DNA of 5,433 bases, taken from assembly GCA_013140955.1 (NCBI GenBank), contig JABFRY010000548.1, positions 1 through 5,433 of the forward strand, read 5' to 3'. The stretch is from Acidobacteriota bacterium. GTDB taxonomy: Bacteria; Acidobacteriota; Vicinamibacteria; Vicinamibacterales; UBA2999. Both the position numbers and the translations under genes were made by a program. This document shows positions 1-5,433 of the stretch, one piece after another. The notes under the pieces were generated by a model that saw only the letters and a list, made by a program, of their open reading frames with translations, made no database searches and was not told where the DNA came from. Numbering within the stretch: the first letter of the stretch is position 1; every line of letters begins with the position of its first letter.

Positions 1-1104
1 CGTCAGCAGCGCGATGAGCGTGATGGGGCTGGCCAGGACCACGCGCTGCTGCAGGCCGTGTTCGACCAGGGTGAGGTCGTTCTGCAGCGCCGCGGAGAAG
101 AGGGTCTCTCCGGGCAGGAACATGACCACCATCTCCGGTGAGTTGCCGAGCTGTTCCCAGTAGGCCTTGCTGGCGAGCCGGTCCACATGGTCGCGCACAT
201 GGCGGGCGTGGAGCCGGAGCCGGGCGTGGCGTGTCTCGTCGTCGGTGGCCTCCTGCGCGTCGAGGAACGCCTCGAGGGGGGCTTTCGCATCGATCACGAT
301 CTGACGCCCCCCCGGGAGGTGCACGATCATGTCGGGCCGGAGCCGGCCGTCCTCGCCGCTGAGCGACGGTTGTTCCTCGAAATCGCAGTGCAGGAGCATG
401 CCGGCGATCTCGACCACGCGTCGCAGCTGCATCTCGCCCCACCGGCCGCGCACGGCCGGCGTCCGCAGCGCCCGCGAGAGCATCTGCGCCGTGGAGCCGA
501 GCTGGGTCACCTGCTCGGCCAGACGCGCGTAGGCGTCGATGCGCTCGCGCTCGGTCTCGTGCAGGCGCGTGTCCACCTGGCGCAGCGTCTCGGCAATGGG
601 CTGCACCAGGCCGTCGAGCGCCTTGTGGCGCGCCGTGTCCTGCATCTCGGCCTGCGCCCGGAACCCTTCGAACGACGTCCTGGCCAGGTCGAGGAACGCC
701 GAGCGGTTCGCGTGGAGCGCCTCGGCGGCCAGCGCCTGGAAGGAGTCCTTGAGGCGCGCATCGGTCCGCTCGAGCAGGGCGCGCGTGGCCTCGAGGTTCT
801 GGCGCTCCTGCGCCAGCTCGCCCGAGAGCCAGGTCGCGTCCCGCTCCAGGAGCGCGTTCCTGCGCTGCAGAGTGGTGACCTCCTCCCCGCGCGCGGCAGC
901 GGTGGCTTCAGCCTCCGAGAGCCGGGCTCTGGCATCGTCCGCCCGGGCGACGGCCACCGACAGCTCGCCCGTCAGGCTCGCCCGGGCGTCGGCCGCTGCG
1001 CGGCCGGCGAGGCTGCGCACGATCAGCGCCGTCACGACGGCCGTCACGACGGCGGTGACGACCGCGGTGACCAGCGCGGCGATGAGGATGGACGACAGTT
1101 CCAC
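1..1104 (-). CDS. rmuC: RmuC family DNA recombination protein (3' end outside window)
   Basis: RmuC-family protein; in E. coli RmuC limits inversion between short inverted repeats, and the family is related to PD-(D/E)XK nucleases. The window holds 368 codons. E. coli RmuC has about 475 residues, so roughly the last 100 are missing past the left edge. Seen in order: a hydrophobic segment (about residues 4-29) that should anchor it in the inner membrane; an Ala/Glu/Arg-rich region likely to form coiled coil (about 30-130); then the conserved core with RGRWGEMQ (near 219), IVIDAKAPLEAF (near 270), FLPGETLF (near 329) and LASPITLIALL (near 355). The GTG start is the only ATG, GTG or TTG in frame between an upstream in-frame TGA inside the M28 gene and the membrane segment. 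A weak GGAG lies 15 bases before it. It starts 29 bases after the M28 stop on the same strand, so the two are probably one operon. Family assignment is firm. Confidence 0.94.
   Translation of the reverse strand, partial: MELSSILIAALVTAVVTAVVTAVVTALIVRSLAGRAAADARASLTGELSVAVARADDARARLSEAEATAAARGEEVTTLQRRNALLERDATWLSGELAQERQNLEATRALLERTDARLKDSFQALAAEALHANRSAFLDLARTSFEGFRAQAEMQDTARHKALDGLVQPIAETLRQVDTRLHETERERIDAYARLAEQVTQLGSTAQMLSRALRTPAVRGRWGEMQLRRVVEIAGMLLHCDFEEQPSLSGEDGRLRPDMIVHLPGGRQIVIDAKAPLEAFLDAQEATDDETRHARLRLHARHVRDHVDRLASKAYWEQLGNSPEMVVMFLPGETLFSAALQNDLTLVEHGLQQRVVLASPITLIALLT
1031..1078 (-). repeat. Imperfect 12-base tandem repeat inside the rmuC membrane segment
   Basis: Four adjacent 12-base units run 1031-1042, 1043-1054, 1055-1066 and 1067-1078. 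The first two differ at one base; the other two are more diverged. On the coding (minus) strand they encode a repeated Thr-Ala-Val-Val pattern within the N-terminal hydrophobic helix of RmuC. The unit length is a multiple of three, so gain or loss of a unit would keep the frame and change only the length of the anchor. Confidence 0.8.
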
Positions 1105-1133
1105 CTGGTAGAGAGGCGTCTCCGGTGCCGGGT

Positions 1134-2705
1134 CTACCGCGAGACCTGACCTTCCTGGGTCACGCGCGGCGTGGGCGGGGCCTTGCGCGGCAGCAGGTCG
1201 TCACGGTTTGCTGCCTGGTACACGAACGTGGCCACGATCGCGGCATTCTTCATCAGGTCCTCGGCCTGCAGCCTGTCGTACAGGTCCATGTTGGTGTGAT
1301 GCGAGTGGCTGCCGTACTCGATGGGATCCTGGACGAACTGGAACCCGGGCAGGCCCACCTCGTCGAACGGCACGTGGTCGGTGGCGGCGGTGCCGCGGAT
1401 CGTCAGCGCCTCCATCCCGATATCGCGCAACGGCTGCATCCACGCGTCGAAGACCGGTCGGATGGCTTCGTTCCCCTGCAGGTAGACGCCCCGAATGGCC
1501 CCGGTTCCGTTGTCCATGTTGAAGTAGCCGGAGAGCCGGGCGTGGCCCGGCAGCAGGCGCATGGTATCGGGGTCGCCGAACTGCTGCCGGACGTACGCCC
1601 GCGAGCCCAGCAGCCCCTGCTCCTCACCCGTCCAGAGCGCCAGGCGCACCGTACGCCGCAGCGGCAGTCCGGTGGCGCGCAGGATGCGCATGGCCTCCAT
1701 CATCACCGCGACCCCCGCGGCGTTGTCGGTGGCGCCGGTGCCGGTGTGCCACGAGTCGAAATGGGCTCCGAGCATGACGACCTCGTCCGCCCGGTCGGTT
1801 CCCCGCAATTCCGCCACGATGTTGAACGTGTCGAGCGTGTCATCGACGAAGCGGCTGCGCACGTCCAGCATCACGCGCACGGGCTGTCCCCGCTCGGCCA
1901 GGCGCACCAGCCGGTTGTACTGTTCGGCGGCGACCGTCAGCTGCGGCGCCGCCGGCGGTGCCTTCGGGTCACGGTTCTGACGCGGACCGGTCACGAGCAC
2001 GGCGCCGTGGTCGTTGCGCCCCGAGCCGGGTTCGAGGACGGCCGCCACCCCCTCACGGGCGAAGAACTCGAGACGGTCCTGGGCGATGTTGCGGGGAGGG
2101 GCGCCGTTCCCTTGCCGGCGGGGCGCACGAACGGGCATCTCCTGGATGTCGTCCAGTTCGCTGTCCGTCAACCGGCGTGCGGTGGGGGTGAAGAGGGCGC
2201 GCACATCGGTGGCGGGACGGGCCAGCACGACCTTGCCCTTCAGCTTGCCGCGCCATGTCTCGAAGTCCTTCTCCTCGTCGATCACCGCGACCACCGCGTC
2301 GGCGGTGACGGGACCGTCGGTGCCCGGCGTCCAGGCCTGCGCATAGGCCATGAGGTCGAAGGGGCGGGGGCCGACCACGCGTGCCACGACGTGCTCGTTC
2401 TCCCAGCCGCGGCCGAACGGTCCCCAGTTCTCCCGGCGGACGTCCTGCAGTCCCCACCCGGTCAGCCGGTCGATGGCCCAGCGGGCGGCCTCGATCATCG
2501 CGGGGGAGTTCGTCAGGCGTGCCCCGTGGACGTCGGTCAGGTACCAGGCGGTGTCCATCACCTGGGAGCGCTGGAGGCCTTCCTCCTTGATGCGGGCCAC
2601 GGCCGCCAGATCCACCCGCTCGCCGGATTGCGCCAGGGGCGTGGCGAGGGCGGAGAGGGTCAACAGGGCGATGACGGCGACTCGGCGCGGCAGGCGTGTC
2701 GTCAT
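1134..2705 (-). CDS. Secreted M28-family zinc metallopeptidase (PGCP/aminopeptidase-like)
   Basis: Exported di-zinc exopeptidase of family M28, 523 aa, probably releasing amino acids from peptides outside the cytoplasm. Residues 1-25 form a signal peptide (basic start, hydrophobic stretch 9-21, likely cleavage at ALATPLA before Q26). Residues about 130-285 look like a PA-type inserted domain, including RLEFFAREGVAAVLEPGSG (211-229) and a Pro/Arg-rich loop near 190-206. The catalytic domain has the complete family set: H315 and D317 in AHFD, D327 in TDNAAG, E361 and E362 in WTGEEQG, D398 in NMDNG, and H470 in HHTNMD. TDHVPF (442-447) is another family hallmark. No cysteine is present. The ATG has AAGGA at 2714-2718 with an 8-base spacer. 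It heads a probable operon with rmuC and is divergent from the M23 gene. The overall layout resembles plasma glutamate carboxypeptidase-like M28 proteins; substrate specificity cannot be read from the sequence. Confidence 0.93.
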   Translation of the reverse strand: MTTRLPRRVAVIALLTLSALATPLAQSGERVDLAAVARIKEEGLQRSQVMDTAWYLTDVHGARLTNSPAMIEAARWAIDRLTGWGLQDVRRENWGPFGRGWENEHVVARVVGPRPFDLMAYAQAWTPGTDGPVTADAVVAVIDEEKDFETWRGKLKGKVVLARPATDVRALFTPTARRLTDSELDDIQEMPVRAPRRQGNGAPPRNIAQDRLEFFAREGVAAVLEPGSGRNDHGAVLVTGPRQNRDPKAPPAAPQLTVAAEQYNRLVRLAERGQPVRVMLDVRSRFVDDTLDTFNIVAELRGTDRADEVVMLGAHFDSWHTGTGATDNAAGVAVMMEAMRILRATGLPLRRTVRLALWTGEEQGLLGSRAYVRQQFGDPDTMRLLPGHARLSGYFNMDNGTGAIRGVYLQGNEAIRPVFDAWMQPLRDIGMEALTIRGTAATDHVPFDEVGLPGFQFVQDPIEYGSHSHHTNMDLYDRLQAEDLMKNAAIVATFVYQAANRDDLLPRKAPPTPRVTQEGQVSR

Positions 2706-2713
2706 GATGGCAG

Positions 2714-2718
2714 TCCTT
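2714..2718 (-). promoter_or_regulatory. Ribosome binding site of the M28 peptidase gene
   Basis: Reads AAGGA on the minus strand, 8 bases before the ATG at 2705. It supports that start, as does the signal peptide that follows immediately. Confidence 0.65.
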
Positions 2719-2858
2719 GCGGGCCCGGCCGAGGCCGTGGCCCGGATGCGGTGATTGGTTCCGGCGCGGGATCGGCCTGGCCCACCCGGTCGGCCACGCG
2801 GTCACGTCGGGACGTCAGTCTAGCAGTCAACGGACCGGCCGGGACGGGATGCGAGCCC

Positions 2859-2888
2859 TTGGGAATTTCCGGGCGGAATTGATAGCAT
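2859..2888 (+). promoter_or_regulatory. Candidate sigma70-type promoter for the M23 gene
   Basis: TTGGGA (2859-2864; four of six match TTGACA) and TAGCAT (2883-2888; four of six match TATAAT) are separated by 18 bases. They lie in the one AT-richer patch of the intergenic region. If used, transcription would start near 2895 and leave a leader of about 140 bases. It would also put the in-frame ATG at 2887 outside the transcript. Confidence 0.35.
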
Positions 2889-2899
2889 GTGCGCTTTGC

Positions 2900-2920
2900 C
2901 GCCGCCCTGGGGGGGCGGCG
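2900..2920 (+). other. GC-only hairpin in the presumed leader of the M23 gene
   Basis: Eight perfect G-C pairs form between 2900-2907 (CGCCGCCC) and 2913-2920 (GGGCGGCG), around a 5-base loop. It is followed at 2925-2937 by a second dyad, GGCCAG-A-CTGGCC. No T-tract follows, so it does not look like an intrinsic terminator. It could be a leader structure, a protein-binding site, or a chance result of high GC content. Confidence 0.4.
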
Positions 2921-3018
2921 CCACGGCCAGACTGGCCGGCCGGACCCTGTCGGCCGAAACGATGGGCGGGGACGGACTGCGGGACACATCCGGACGTCGG
3001 GGTCCTGGAACGCAGCGA

Positions 3019-3025
3019 GGGAGGG
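3019..3025 (+). promoter_or_regulatory. Ribosome binding site deciding the M23 GTG start
   Basis: GGGAGGG lies 8 bases before the GTG at 3034. The in-frame ATGs at 2887 and 2962 have no comparable purine-rich site, so this favours 3034 as the true start. Confidence 0.65.
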
Positions 3026-3033
3026 CCGTAACT

Positions 3034-4362
3034 GTGCGATTCACCGGCATCGACGCGGACGCCATACACGCGCGCAGGGGTATCTCGCCCTCCCGACTCG
3101 CCCCCGAATCGCCTGCCCGCGTCCGCGGGCGGCTGGCACGGCTGCTCGTGGCCTGTGCCGCCGCGGGCCTGGTCGCCTGCGCCGCAAGCGACGTGGCACC
3201 CGAGCGCCAGGGCGCCAGAACGACCGACATCTTCCTTCCCGCCGACACCATGCTGGTGCGCGGCGAGGTGCCGACCAACGCCACGCTCGACGCCATGTTG
3301 CGGACACAGGGTCTGGCGGGCGACGTGGTGAAGCACGTCGTCGATGCGGCTGGCGCGGTGTTCGATCTGCGGCGTCTGCGCGCGGCCCAGCCCTATTCCC
3401 TCGAGCGATCCCTCCAGGGAGCCCTCCGCTTCTTCGAGTACGAGATTGACGCCGATCGGCTCTTGCGCATTGCTCCGGAAGGTGTGAGCGGGGTGCTGCG
3501 GGCCGAGGTCCTGCCCATTCCGAAGACGCTGGCGCTCGAGACGGCCGCGGGCCGCATCGACCGCGACACCCCGTCGCTGTTCCAGGCGATGGCCGAGACC
3601 GGAGAGGGCGCGGAACTGGCCGTTGCGCTGGCGGGGATCTTCGCTGGCGAGGTCGACTTCAACAGCGACATCCAGCCCGAGGACGGATTCGCTCTGTCGT
3701 TCGAGAAGTACACGCGCGAGCGCGGCCCCGCCAGCTATGGCCACATCCTGGCGGCCGAGTTCCAGAACGGGGGCCGCACGCTGCGGGCCTTCCGCTTCAC
3801 GCCGCCCGGCGGCGAGGCGGGCTACTACGACGAGCAGGGCCGGTCCCTGCGCCGGTTCTTCCTGCGGTCGCCGCTGAAGTTCGAGCCCCGGATCACGTCG
3901 CGCTTCTCCCTCCGCCGCCTTCACCCCGTGCTGCACACCACGCGGGCGCACAACGGGGTGGACTACGCCGCTCCCACGGGCGCGCCGGTGCTCGCCATCG
4001 CGTCGGGCACGGTGATCTCGGCCACCTTCGATCGCACCAACGGCCGGATGGTGCGCATCAGGCACACGGGAGGCTACGAGTCGCTGTACCTCCACCTGTC
4101 GGCGTTCGCCCAGGGGCTCAGGGCCGGCATGCGCATCAACCAGGGCGAGGTCCTCGGACGCGTGGGCTCCACCGGGCTGGCGACGGGACCGCACCTGCAC
4201 TACGCGCTCAAGAAGAACGGGGCCTTCGTGAATCCTCTCGCCGAACACCAGAAAATGCCGTCGGGCGAGCCCGTGCCGCCCGCGTTGATGCAGGCGTTCC
4301 TGCAGGAGCGCGACCAGGCGCTCGAAACGCTGCGCGGACCGGCGCTCCGGCTGGCCGAATAG
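3034..4362 (+). CDS. Lipid-anchored M23 peptidoglycan endopeptidase, MepM/Csd3-like
   Basis: Predicted cell-wall zinc endopeptidase of 442 aa that cuts peptide cross-links in peptidoglycan. A basic stretch (R29-R36) and a hydrophobic segment (37-48) end in the lipobox LVAC, giving lipidated Cys49. An N-terminal domain (about 64-145, including TLDAMLRTQGL at 84-94) and a second domain (about 145-285) resemble the regulatory domains before the peptidase in MepM, Csd3 and ShyA. They include FEKYTRE and a segment ending GYYDEQGRSLRRFFLRSPL. The M23/LytM domain (about 286-410) opens with SRFSLRRLHPVL. It has the metal ligands H306 and D310 (HNGVD) and H389, and the catalytic histidines H354 (YLHLS) and H387 (HLHYAL), so it should be active. 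The GTG start is chosen for its good ribosome site; an ATG at 2887 would add 49 residues of implausible sequence. The n-region before the hydrophobic core is unusually long (36 residues). Family is firm; lipidation is likely. Confidence 0.92.
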   Translation: MRFTGIDADAIHARRGISPSRLAPESPARVRGRLARLLVACAAAGLVACAASDVAPERQGARTTDIFLPADTMLVRGEVPTNATLDAMLRTQGLAGDVVKHVVDAAGAVFDLRRLRAAQPYSLERSLQGALRFFEYEIDADRLLRIAPEGVSGVLRAEVLPIPKTLALETAAGRIDRDTPSLFQAMAETGEGAELAVALAGIFAGEVDFNSDIQPEDGFALSFEKYTRERGPASYGHILAAEFQNGGRTLRAFRFTPPGGEAGYYDEQGRSLRRFFLRSPLKFEPRITSRFSLRRLHPVLHTTRAHNGVDYAAPTGAPVLAIASGTVISATFDRTNGRMVRIRHTGGYESLYLHLSAFAQGLRAGMRINQGEVLGRVGSTGLATGPHLHYALKKNGAFVNPLAEHQKMPSGEPVPPALMQAFLQERDQALETLRGPALRLAE

Positions 4363-4392
4363 GCACCGCGATCCGGCCTTCACGGGGTGCCG

Positions 4393-4413
4393 CCCGGCTC
4401 CAGGCCGGCCGGG
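4393..4413 (+). other. Weak GC-rich dyad after the M23 gene
   Basis: CCCGGC (4393-4398) can pair with GCCGGG (4408-4413) around a 9-base loop; a shorter 5-base loop alternative also exists. No T-run follows, so an intrinsic terminator is not supported. It also lies where the -35 of the next gene would be. Confidence 0.2.
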
Positions 4414-4431
4414 GACGCCAGGTCCATCCGC

Positions 4432-4437
4432 TATAAT
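4432..4437 (+). promoter_or_regulatory. Consensus -10 box of the DUF1015 gene
   Basis: A perfect TATAAT in otherwise GC-rich DNA. No good -35 is visible at 16-18 bases upstream, where the sequence is only C and G. A start site 6-8 bases downstream would fall at about 4443-4445, leaving only about 4-6 bases before the ATG at 4449. The sequence between the box and the ATG has no Shine-Dalgarno-like motif. Confidence 0.65.
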
Positions 4438-4448
4438 CTCGGTTTCCG

Positions 4449-5433
4449 ATGGCCGCGCTGATCCCCTTTCGTGCTCTTCGCCCGGAGCCTGCCACGGCCG
4501 CCCGCGTGGCCGCTGTGCCCTACGACGTCGTCAGCGCCGACGAGGCCCGTGCCCTGGCCGCCGATCAGCCCCTCAGCTTTCTCCACGTCTCGCGCGCCGA
4601 AATCGATCTCCCACCCACGATCGACCACTATGCCCCCGACGTGTACGCGCGCGCCGCGGAGAACTTCCGCCGCCTGCGAGAGTCCGCGCCCCTGGTCGTC
4701 GAGTCCCGGCCGAGCCTGTACGTCTACCGCCTCGCGATGGGCGCGCACGTTCAGACCGGTGTGGCGGGCGGGTTCTCGCTCGACGAGTACGCGCAGGATC
4801 TCATCAGGAAGCACGAGCGCACCCGGCGCGACAAGGAGGACGACCGCACCAGGCACATCCTCGAACTCCGTGCCCAGACCGGCCCGGTGTTCCTCACCTA
4901 CCGCGCCAGTGCCGACGTGGACGCCACGGTGTCGCGGGTGACGTCCGCCCCTCCGCTGTTCGACTTCGTCGCCGACGACGGCGTCACGCACACCGTCTGG
5001 CTGGTGTCGGAGACGGACGAGCGTTCGCTCGTCGAGGCCTTTGCCGCGATTCCGGCGCTCTACATCGCGGATGGCCACCACCGGGCGGCGAGCGCCGCCC
5101 GCGCCCGACAGCACCTGCGGGGGCCGTCGGGGCAGGCCGGCGAGTGGGACAGCGTGCTCGCCGTGGCATTTCCCGACGCGCAGATGCAGGTGCTCCCGTA
5201 CAACCGGGTCGTGAAGGATCTGAACGGTCACACGCCGCAGGCCTTTCTCGAGGCCCTGGGGCGCGTGCTGTCGATCGACGACGGGGCGCCGGCTCCCGCG
5301 GGCAGGGGCCGGGTCGGGATGTATCTCGCCGGCGGCTGGCACACGCTCCACCTGCCGCCCGCCCCAGCGGGCGCATCCGCGGCTGACCGGCTGGACGTGA
5401 GCGTCCTGCAGGACATCGTGCTGACCCCTGTGC
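4449..5433 (+). CDS. DUF1015 family protein (3' end outside window)
   Basis: Member of DUF1015 (Pfam PF06245), a widespread family of unknown function, probably cytoplasmic: no signal peptide or membrane segment is seen. The window holds 328 full codons; family members usually have a little over 400 residues, so about the last fifth is missing. Family marks in order are PFRALRP (6-12), VPYDVVSADEARAL (23-36), FLHVSRAEIDLP (44-55), KHERTRRDKEDDR (121-133), YIADGHHRAA (205-214) and LPYNRVVKDL (249-258). The His-His-Arg and Lys-His-Glu clusters suggest a charged active or ligand-binding site, but this is inference. The ATG is fixed from upstream by an in-frame TAA at 4434-4436, which lies inside the TATAAT box, and PFRALRP begins only five residues in. 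From memory, in some other bacteria relatives sit beside serine-biosynthesis genes (serA/serC); whether that holds here lies beyond the right edge. Confidence 0.9.
   Translation, partial: MAALIPFRALRPEPATAARVAAVPYDVVSADEARALAADQPLSFLHVSRAEIDLPPTIDHYAPDVYARAAENFRRLRESAPLVVESRPSLYVYRLAMGAHVQTGVAGGFSLDEYAQDLIRKHERTRRDKEDDRTRHILELRAQTGPVFLTYRASADVDATVSRVTSAPPLFDFVADDGVTHTVWLVSETDERSLVEAFAAIPALYIADGHHRAASAARARQHLRGPSGQAGEWDSVLAVAFPDAQMQVLPYNRVVKDLNGHTPQAFLEALGRVLSIDDGAPAPAGRGRVGMYLAGGWHTLHLPPAPAGASAADRLDVSVLQDIVLTPV

Larger units (their letters stand above)
2706..3033. promoter_or_regulatory. Divergent intergenic region between M28 and M23 genes
   Basis: These 328 bases separate two genes read in opposite directions, so they should hold both promoters. 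The only AT-richer island is around 2859-2890, where I place a candidate promoter for the M23 gene. From 2898 to about 2960 the sequence is rich in GGCC inverted repeats, including one perfect 8-pair hairpin. On the minus strand I found no convincing paired -35/-10 for the M28 gene. Open frames crossing the region are uninterrupted only because the DNA is GC-rich; none shows recognisable protein features. Confidence 0.6.

Noticed and set aside
307..313. Run of seven C as a possible frameshift site in rmuC
   Set aside because: The RmuC reading frame continues intact with conserved motifs on both sides, so there is no sign of slippage or a sequence error.
2825..2830. TTGACT on the minus strand as a -35 for the M28 gene
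   Set aside because: No acceptable -10 hexamer lies 16-19 bases downstream on the minus strand; the nearby TAGACT is only two bases away.
1125..2882. 585-codon open frame on the plus strand opposite the M28 gene
   Set aside because: It shares codon boundaries with the M28 gene, has no recognisable domain and is rich in His/Arg/Gly as expected for antisense of GC-rich code. The minus frame has every M28 metal ligand and a signal peptide.
2887..3033. Upstream ATG starts (2887, 2962) for the M23 gene
   Set aside because: They lack a ribosome site, the added residues look like translated intergenic DNA, and 2887 overlaps the candidate -10 box. GTG at 3034 has GGGAGGG 8 bases before it.
2827..4383. 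518-codon open frame on the minus strand opposite the M23 gene
   Set aside because: Low-complexity Arg/Gly/Glu composition without motifs, while the plus frame has the full HxxxD and HxH set of M23 peptidases.
4361..4391. GGCACC...GGTGCC inverted repeat after the M23 gene as a terminator
   Set aside because: Only six pairs with a loop of about 19 bases and no T-tract; not enough to call a terminator.
4431..5351. 306-codon open frame on the minus strand opposite the DUF1015 gene
   Set aside because: It is in codon register with DUF1015, which carries the family motifs; no protein signature appears in the minus frame.

Overview
The window is very GC-rich, and every gene in it uses mostly G/C third positions. 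It carries four recognisable protein genes and no RNA gene, mobile element or CRISPR array that I can see. The mix is a secreted M28 metallopeptidase, RmuC, a membrane-anchored M23 endopeptidase of the MepM/Csd3 type and a DUF1015 protein. That points to a high-GC, diderm-type bacterium. Acidobacteriota (Vicinamibacteria-like) is my best guess, from the look of the proteins only; no taxonomic marker is present.

Layout. Minus strand, reading leftwards from about 2705: a full M28-family aminopeptidase-like protein (1134-2705), then after 29 bases rmuC (1-1104), which runs off the left edge. Plus strand: an intergenic region of 328 bases (2706-3033) separates the M28 gene from a divergently transcribed M23 lipoprotein endopeptidase (3034-4362). 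An 86-base gap follows, then a DUF1015 gene (4449 to the right edge, cut off).

How the genes fit together. The M28 protein and RmuC are probably co-transcribed but have no obvious shared pathway: one is exported, the other acts on DNA near the inner face of the membrane. The M23 protein should cut peptidoglycan cross-links from a lipid-anchored position. The DUF1015 gene has a perfect TATAAT box ending 11 bases before its ATG, so its mRNA is likely leaderless or nearly so.

All four genes look like ordinary chromosomal genes. I found no convincing new multi-gene system. The points most worth a second look are the near-leaderless DUF1015 start, the 12-base tandem repeat that builds the RmuC membrane anchor, and the structured leader of the M23 gene.
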